From: Branchiostoma floridae
Taxonomy: Eukaryota; Chordata; Leptocardii; Amphioxiformes; Branchiostomatidae
Length of the DNA: 64,000 nucleotides
Reading direction: 5' to 3'
NCBI RefSeq assembly: GCF_000003815.2
Contig: NC_049988.1
Location: 919,679-983,678 of the forward strand
In this document: positions 1-9,200 of the stretch, piece by piece
How positions within the stretch are numbered: the first letter of the stretch is position 1
How the letters are laid out: the number at the start of each line of letters is the position of its first letter
Translations under genes and position numbers: made by a program
The notes under the pieces: generated by a model
Told to the model about the DNA's origin: nothing
Seen by the model: only the letters and a program-made list of their open reading frames with translations
Database searches by the model: none

Positions 1-207
1 TGCAAACTGCCTTTTTAGGCAAAATACCTTTCCTGGTATTAGAGAACCTTACATGTACTAGTAGCCAATTTTGATACTGGCAAACCATCGCTGTTTTCGC
101 CATTTTGATGGTTTCAAAGTGACAGAAGACAAGGTGCTATTGCTATTACCAATATATGTGACATGACAAAATTTTAGATGACCAATAACTGAAATATTAC
201 CCCTTAC

Positions 208-298
208 CTGATCCATACCATCAATAATGATGGACATATATTGACTTGGGCTGCGCTTGGCCTTTCTGGAATGCTTATAATACTTCATCCTTTGAAGC
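208..298 (-). CDS. IIDGMDQ exon of the minus-strand gene (91 nt)
   Basis: Acceptor CATTTGCAG, donor GTAAGGGG. The first base completes the Lys codon, then LQRMKYYKHSRKAK and YMSIIIDGMDQ follow, ending at phase 0. This is the last exon before the left window edge; the remaining C-terminal exons lie outside. Confidence 0.85.
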
Positions 299-3200
299 CT
301 GCAAATGAAAAGTTATAGAAACATGATAAATATTATGTATATTGAACTTTATGGTGCAGTATCATAAGATTTGACACTGAGCATAATTTGAGATTATCTT
401 GCAGTGATTGTGGTTAAATTCATGCAAAGAATTCTGCATAACTGATAACTGTCAGTAACTTTTTTTTTCAAGATGAGGAAAGTAGCAAAAGGAATCTTTT
501 TAAGAAAATTTAGTTTCTGGAAGTCACAGAGTTTGGGCCTGAAAATATCACAAAACTAAGGCCACTCCAATTTAATAAATTGATTCTGACCAAATTGCCG
601 GCTCCTACATTTTGTGTTTTAAATAAAAGAATAAAAAATAAATTCACCACACCTCTCATAATCAACTTTTCACCACTAAATTACTAAAACGAGCACCAAC
701 ATATTTCCTGTATTACATTAGCCTTATCAAAAGTGCTTTTAAATGCTCTTTGCAATGTGGGCTTATTCATCATTGAAAAAAAAAATCAATATATAACTGT
801 ACTTTGGATAATTTTTAACAAACAGTTGCAAAATGATCATGAACAAACAGGTTCAGCTCCTGTGTAGTGGTAGTATTTGTCTTATTTTTGACCTGCTGCT
901 CTGTGGACTTCTCATATATTTTCTGGAAAAATTTGAGAACAAGCAAATTGTTTTAAAGTAAATGCCGAAAGATCATTGAGTGCAATTTATTATTTTAGAC
1001 TACATAGTTGCATGGAAAATATGGAACAAATTCCTCCATTAAATTACATGCATGCACACATATATAACATTAATTGCATGTATAAATGTCACTCACTTCT
1101 GTAGCAAAAGGTGAGCAGATCTTGCTTTACAGAGTTCTTCCCTAGCGCTCTTGGTTCCGGACTGCAGCATAGCCTTCTTCAGATTGTCACAAACAGTGCA
1201 CTTGGCAAATCTGCTGAACTGTGTAACAAAATGACACACTCTGATGTTGACATTTATCATTACTGTTAACTCTATGACATTGCGATAAAATCTCCTGTAA
1301 GAAAAAAAAAATAGAAAAAACTTACACTGTCTAGATTCAATGGCATGATTGTCATATCATGAACAGATTGCATGTACAAAATGTAGTATACTAGCATACA
1401 TGTTCATATATAGTAGGCAATCTTCCACATTTTTCTGACCATCATAGCATTTTACCACATCCTCCCTGTTTTTAAATACATGTACATTGAAATGGCTTCA
1501 AATGGAATTCTGTTGTATGTTTTACTTCCTTCTTGACCACATCTTAAATAAAAAAAGGAATGTTTCGCATTGATCTTATTAAATTCTACAGCAATATTCA
1601 CAATGCACCCGGTGACTTAGTTGTATGAGAAACTAAATACGCACACTTTCCATTTCTGCTAAGTTGTCGAACTTTCTGATGAATGCAGGAACGCATTAGA
1701 ACAAGCTCAAACTCATGAGTTTGAACAGGGAGGTCTTTTGCCACTCTCTTTTTGGTCATTTTTGATCCCACATAAAACATCGAAGATCTCTGACTACAAC
1801 AGTCAATTTGTGAATCTCTTATGTTCTAGATATACGGCTGGCTTATTTCTGTTAGGTTACCAGAAATAAGGGGACTTAAGCTTGATGGCCTCTTACTTTT
1901 GTATTGTTCACCAATGCTTCAAATGTGAGAAAATAATGCACATATGTATAATGATGAAAATAGTTATAAATGTCAATTGGAATGGAGAATTTGAAATGCA
2001 GAATACTTTGTGTTTTCGTACCAAAATTTTACACTATATACCGGTACCTTTAAGCTGTATCATCATTATCTTCCTCTGTGAGGCAAATACTAGGCCGTCA
2101 GAAATGCCCAAACTAATATGTACACATACCCTGGGAATTTTGATGCGTGAGCATTTGGTCCGCCACTCGTTCAGAAACTGTGATCTTTTGAGTGGTTTTA
2201 CCACATCATCCCTGTTTTCTTCTTCATAGAACTTATATACATCATTGACTGTCCAGGATGCTGGGAGGAGAATATTGTCTGAGTCTGGCATTTTATCTCC
2301 ACTTCTCGCCGCCAACTCCTCCAACCAGGCCTGGGCGCGAACACTTCTCTCACCGGGATAAATGTTGTTCTTACGCCCATGTTCTGCATTTTGACGGGTT
2401 CCATGTTTGTGTGCATTAAGATAGTTGTAATACCTGCAACCAAGGATAAAAATGCCATACGTAAGATAAGATGTCTAAGTTGTACATAAGACGAAATGAT
2501 TACTTTCATATAGTCAATTTCCTAGCAACCTTTTTTCCAGATGGTGGGCTTAATTTGGAGGTTCTTGCGCCAATAAATGAGAAAATGACCTCAAGTAGAG
2601 CAAGGTGGCGCTACAGTTCTAGGAAGTTTGCAAACTTTGAGCCATAAATATTGTTTGAATTCATGAAAAACAATAAACCCAGTAGTGGACGAGTGAGTAG
2701 TTTAATTTGTACGCCTTGAGCGTTAGAGAAGTCTTTCTTGACGATTTTACCAAACCGTATAAATGTGCAGTTATTTGTCATGGAAGTTATGGGTGCTGAA
2801 AACATGTGTAACTTATTGCTCGTGACCTATTCATCAGCATTTTCTCTATAGTGGCCACCAGTCCCTTTAGTGGTCGCTATAGGCAGGTTTGACTGTATGT
2901 ACAAGTGATATTAGTAAGTTTAGGGTAACAGTAACATGAAGGAAGGGAATCCTGAAGAGCATCAATGGTGCCTTGTCTACCAAACTTAGGTAGTGCCTGA
3001 TCTGCTTCTGACTCAGTACCCCTTGTGGCCCTGACCCAGTGACCCTGTGTGGCCCACTCAAGCTAGTCCACATGTGGTGTGTCTTTATTAACTCACATAC
3101 ATTTTCAGCCCTGAGCAATTATTAGAAAGCTGTACATTGTATGTGACATTGTGATATTATTCAAACTAATCTTAAGTGTTTGATATGATGATTCAGATGT

Positions 3201-6200
3201 GGTTTGAACCCTCAAAATCAAAGTGAACCTGGCCTCTACATACCAGGTTATACACAGGCTTTGTATCATCATATTACATGAATAAATGTATGATTTTAGA
3301 ATGTTACATTAAGTGTGAAGTTTCCAAACTGGCAAAATGATGATGTCCGGGTACCTAAAAAACCAAATCTGTGGTAAGAGTTTTTATGTCATAACTGTGA
3401 CGCGAAAACGTTCGATACGGGTGTTCCGGACTGGGCCATAACTTCCGTATCGCACAGGTTCGAAAGGCGTATCACACGGGCTGCGTTAGAATAAATAGAA
3501 CTGTTTCAAGCGGGCCGTGTGCGGCGCCATCGAAAATTTGAATACCTGATTCGGACATTGTAACATTATTGATGCAACACTTTTTGTTCGAGGACACCAA
3601 ATTTGTTCAACTTCTGGTGCATTTCCCATCAAAACAGGGGTTTTCTCATGTGGGTATGACATAAATAAAATACAACACATTGTATTCCGCATCACCTTCG
3701 GTCCCAGCCCTCCCGCGGGTCGGATCACCCTCCGGCCTTCGGCCGTCTGCGGTCAGGCTTGTACCTCGGGCGATACGGAATACACCGTGTTGTATTCTAT
3801 ATTTATCATTTAGGATATCAATGATGGACGGCCACTCTCACGAGTTGAAATGTAATGTTAAGTCAAGTTAAAGTTATAGTTCAGTATTTTGTGTCATGGT
3901 AATAAATAATGCCCTACCTACAGTCCAGTGCATATTATATACTAAAAAAAAATATACTAACGTTCCGTGACTTATGCCGTGAAGACTTTGCCAAGCTTTG
4001 GGACAAACAGATTTTCCACAAAGGTTGAGTTGTGGGTGGGCTGCTGATGTGTCTCCCAACCGGAAGCTTGTAAGCATGTAGTTCCTTCCTTCTTTCTGAG
4101 TCTTGTCAGTCCAGTAGGATTTGCGACAAGACTCAGCTTCACTGTAGTTGAACTTCTTCAAACAGTTGTTCTTACAACAGTCCTCTGTCAGGATGGAGGC
4201 GATAGATGCTTCAGATATTCTGTCTTTTGCGATCTTTCCTGTATATGATAAAATCATCATGAATGATTGTACCTTACATTCACTGGCAGGGGAAAGCATG
4301 CAATTCAAGTAAAAATGTTTACTAAATTTAATAGATATGGTAAAACCCCCAATTTCCATATTCTTGATTCAACATGAACAATATATTAAATAAGCAGGCT
4401 AACTATCATGGTTAACAGTGTTTCCGATATACATACATGTAATACTTGTTTAAAAGTCTTGGTAGTAGTAAAACGTATTGCAGCTTTTGAATACAACTTA
4501 AAGGGTCTTCTAGATCTGATACTCATGTGAAAATTGAAATTAGCATGTAATATAATGGACCAGGTATACAATGTACAAGTATAAATGTATACGCTTTAAT
4601 ACCAGTTGTGAATTACATGGAGATCATGATAATATTACACATGTACATAATTTGGTATGCAAATGAACGTTAAAGGTTGCATACCCAGAGGACGCTCCCT
4701 TGTTGTTTCTTCAGAATTCGATGCATCATCTAGATCTGAATCACTCATGAAGACATGGAACAAGTCCTCTGAAGAAAGATATATCAAAAGTAACTTGTAT
4801 TATTTGCATGTCTTTGTAAAGAGAAAAGCAAAAGTAACTTAAAGATTAAACTCAAAGAAGAACTATTCTTCCAATGGTGATGCAGAAGACAGATACCATG
4901 ACTTTTTTATTTTACCGAGGAAATCCCCGTATATTTTATCTACAAGCATATTGACTCTCTGAAGGGCAACTTCCTGCATTTTGACCAATTGGCAAAGTTT
5001 GCTGGTAGACTATTCTACAACTTACGACAATTGGGAGGCCAGACTACGATTTACGGGAAATTTTAAGGCTCATTTACGCTTAACATGAAATTTTTAGGCA
5101 CGATTATGCCTTAAGTCAAATTCACTGGCTACACTTCCCTATCCTCACTACCAATTACATGAAATGAAATAGCTTCCCTGCGAATAATGGGAAATTTAAA
5201 AAGGCCTGCTTACGTCGTACAGAAAAGCGCATACATCCTTCTACAAGCTATTGTACGTCATTTCCATCTGTCAAAAGCTAAGGAATGTTTAGTACCTTCG
5301 TCTGAAGCACAGGTCCCGTCGTTCTGGTCTTCACTGTCATCCTCATACAGGAAATGTGAAAACATGTCTTCAGTGTCATGATGGCTTGAACAACCTTGTG
5401 GGAAGAAAAGGAATTGAATTAAAAATTTGTAGCAAATTTTCATGAGAGTAGGTTGAAAATAATCCAATCTTAGGAATTTTGATAAAGGAATAAATAAAAT
5501 CATATTGTGTGACATACATGTTCATACTTCATGTAATAGTAATGTAATCAACATGGCTTAAACCCGCATCTGGCGCTTCAGCCTGAGCGCGGTTTGCCCC
5601 TAGCCACTGTAGGCTCCTGGGAGTAGGCTGTGACAGTAGCGTAAAATCTGGCCCAGACAGCCACAGTGTTAATTACCTCATTCTGGCAGGACATGACAAC
5701 CAACCTTTGAGCCTCCCAAACTGCTAGATTGACCTAGGAAATCACACAGTAGTGTTTTCTTTGATACTTCCAGTCTAAGAATTAGTAAAGTGTATCATTT
5801 TGACTCTAAAACAGCACTACACACATATTATGAATGTAGATGTATCAACTTCTGTACTGTTGGTTCCTGATTAGAAAAAAAGGATCAACTTCGATTCAGA
5901 CTGAGTTCAGACACCTTTACAAACAGGCATTCAGTCACTAGTCTATCTACATTGATTCCCAAGACTATCTAGCACATTTATTCAACATATACTTTATCAG
6001 TTTTCTGACCTAGTATATGTACTAGTAATGCCATATTACCTGAATAACATTAGAAAATCTTACCGTTATAAAATCTTTTCATAAAATACAATGATAAAGG
6101 AGTATCTTCTAGCTAGACTAGGTTTTACATAACATTATGTGAAAATCGGAGTCATTCTTTATACTTCACAAATACTTCATTGTAGGAATATCGGTAGTCT

Positions 6201-9200
6201 TGAAACCCAAGACTAGACTAATACTAGTAATAGTTACAAAAGCATGATCTGGGACACATTCATGGCAAGAAACTTTCCTGCGGGGGAGGACTAAGTAACA
6301 TAACGTTAGTTGGTTTTTGTTGTTCAGCACATAGTCAGTTAATTTTTCTAATTGTGCTGAGACAATGTACCCAAGACTAAGATACGTGTATGTGGATATT
6401 GTTTTACCATTTGTCTGGATTTCACAAAAGGAGATGGTATTATCTGCTTGTATTTTGAACTGTTGTTTTTTTTGGTCAATGACTGAGAACGTTCTGGGCT
6501 TCTATCATGGTGATCTGTATACAATTATTATTTTTGGGATATGTCTCAGAACTTGCTTTTGACGCTGTTAGTCTTGCATTTCAGGACTATTCCTAAAATG
6601 AAGTATCTGTGAAGTAACAGAATCCTCTGTGAAAATTCAAGCGTCCCAGACGGTGAAACGCCGTTTGCGACAACCGTCCAATGCGTCTCAAATTATTGGG
6701 ACGCTTTGGACGGTTATGGCAGCGGACGGCATGGGACGGCCTTTAGAACGCCCGAAGAAACGTCAAAGACGGCCCGAACGGCATAAAAAACGCATGGACG
6801 CGTCTAGATTGGCACTTTTGACGCGTCCAGAGGGACGTCGGGGCCGTCCGAAACGGCGTCTGAAAGCGGGCACCCAGACGCTCCCGCGTCCGTAGGGCGC
6901 CCCCCCCCCCCCCCCCCCCGCTGGGAACAGACGTCTCCGCGGGCGAACCGGACGCCGATTGCGACGGACGTAGATGACGTAATCCAGGCTGCTGGGACGG
7001 TCCGGACGCCGATTGGGACGGTCGTAGATTACGTGATCCAGGCTGCCAGGACGAACTGTAGCCTTCGCCAGGCCATCCCACGGGGGTATGGATCGTAAAA
7101 TTCGACAGAAAATGGAATAGCCAAGGAATAGCCAATAGAGTCAGTCATCGCCAAGGTTAACATCTGGACCAAACGTCTAGCAAACTTTTCTCCTTCAAGA
7201 CGCAACTTGTAGTTTAATAGTAATATAATAGTCAGGCAGTATGGGAGGGGCATTTGGAACGTGTGCAGACGGCTTTCCGGACGCCGTTTCTGACGGCGTC
7301 TGGTCACGGCTATGATTTTATGGCCTCTAGGGATAAGCGTTCCCACATACCAAACAAACAAATATTCAGCCAGGCAGTGAATTGTAGAAGACCACCCACC
7401 ACCGGGCCGTCAGGTTTAGCTAAAATCAAACACAACTTGAACAAATTTCTTCGTAAATTCAGACATACACGTACTCCGCGGCGTTTAATCAACTTTGCTA
7501 CATGTACGAAATTCAATCCGGCCTTCAATCGTGTCCACGGCTTTTTGTGCCGCCGTGCCGACACGTTACATCAGAATGGACGAGCCCAAATAACATCAAG
7601 GGTAAATACAGGACGTTTGAAATTTTCTATCGTAAATTTTAATTGCACCAGTATTTATTAAAGACTGGATATATAAATGTGAAATAACGTTAAATTTTCT
7701 ACAAAGATCATAAGTCATTTTTATTTCGAGGTAGCGAAATAAAGTCTTCCGTTTCATAAGTTCCTAACCCCAAGTAGTTGGAAGAGCCGACTAAGATTTT
7801 GATTGGCACCGGCAAAATCGGTAGGTGCTATCTCATTATCTGTTGTCTAAATCTACATTTTAACAGCATTATCATTCTTAATAGAAACAACAGATATTTT
7901 TTACAAGTATTCTACAACGTGTTCATAATTCTTTTTATTTTGTGGCATCAAAACAAGATCCTAAATTTTATAATTTCTTCGCGTATGTGGGGAGGGCACC
8001 CGTAACAACAAGTCGTCGGTAAACTTTGCAACAGATGAATGTACAAAAAATGAGAATAAAATGCGAAGTATTCACTTACCGGCGCCTGCAAAGTATCGAC
8101 AATCAGCTAACGGAAGAACCGCTGCTTCTTTTGACGTCTGTCACATCTGTGATTTCTGCTGTCCAAGTTTTGCTGCTTCGAGTAAGTAGTATAATTTTTC
8201 CCCCTTGTCGGCGCACGACAAATAATTTTTGTACATTCTTTTTAGTATAAATAACGGATACAGTCATCGCCGTAAACCCAACCTCAGCACAATGTCGTAC
8301 AAACATCAGCTGCTACGTCTAGACGTGAAGTCCTTGGTCCAAAAGTGCGCAAAATTTAACAAACGGACATGAAATCCACAGAAATAGTCACCTTCTGAAC
8401 ATAAGTCCTGCAACCGCCGGAGTGTTCAACGGTCTGAAATTCGAATTCACCCGCTGAAATTGGCGCATGTGCAGAAGTTAAAACGTCATGTTTCCCGTGG
8501 GGATCATAAGAAAAGACGCAGCCGTCTGCCGGCGTCGGGTGACTAAGTATTTTATAGCCCCGTCAGTGGCCGTCTCCGACGGCAATGGAAGGTCTTTCAG
8601 CCGTTCGGGCGTTCACCATAAAAACTGACAGAACGGCACGGACGCTCACGATGTGTCCGCGGCCGTTTCGGACCGCAATGAACGCGTCCAGAACGTCTGA
8701 AACGCGCTCGGACGCCTTTGGACGCTTGTAGACGCCGTCCGGGCAGTTTCGGACGCTTGAATTTTCACAGAGGATGAATCCAATTTTCACACATGTTATG
8801 TAAAACCTTAGTCTAGCTAGAAGATACGCCTTCTTCATTGAATTTTGTAAAAAGTTTTTATAACGGTAAGATTTTATTGTTATTCAGTCAATATGGCATT
8901 ACTGGTACATATGCTAGACTGGTCTGAAAACTGTAAGCTAGTAATTACTTGCGTTAGTATTTTTTAGATCCATATATGCCCCTGTGCACGTGGTGCAATC
9001 ATGCCTTGCTTATATATACCTACTGACATATGGAGGATAACACTGACCCATTGTCTTGGACTCCTACACTTCTTGACAATTTGTCTATTAGTATCTATAG
9101 TATACCTGGTGTACTGTTGTGTTGGGTAAATGCTTTAGGGTGCTTGACCTAGAAAACAGAGGTCCTTAGGGGTTCAACTCCCTTGCCATGTCACCAAAGT

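Larger units (their letters stand above)
5998..8933. mobile_element. Large non-autonomous DNA transposon with TIRs of about 185 bp and GACG/CGTC arrays
   Basis: The left arm 5998-6155 and the right arm 8776-8933 are inverted copies. Both continue into the shared inverted sequence ATCCTCTGTGAAAATTC (left from 6622, right ending at 8775) once a nested element at 6154-6622 is removed. Subterminal zones 6640-6990 and 8530-8760 are packed with GACG/CGTC motifs, often as GACGCC or GGACGC, as expected of transposase-binding arrays. A run of about 20 C lies at 6902, and an imperfect tandem repeat of about 65 bp lies at 6955-7055. I see no transposase ORF. The superfamily is unassigned and the terminal bases start CAGTTTTC. 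Confidence 0.75.

Noticed and set aside
1598-1780. 60-codon minus-strand ORF inside the minus gene
   Set aside because: It lies in the intron between two exons that already join perfectly in phase 0 (IPR then FSRFAKC), so it is not needed, and it has no family motif.
7254-7661. 135-codon plus ORF in the transposon
   Set aside because: No recognisable domain, basic and low-complexity composition, no splice or family support; likely chance in CGTC-rich DNA.
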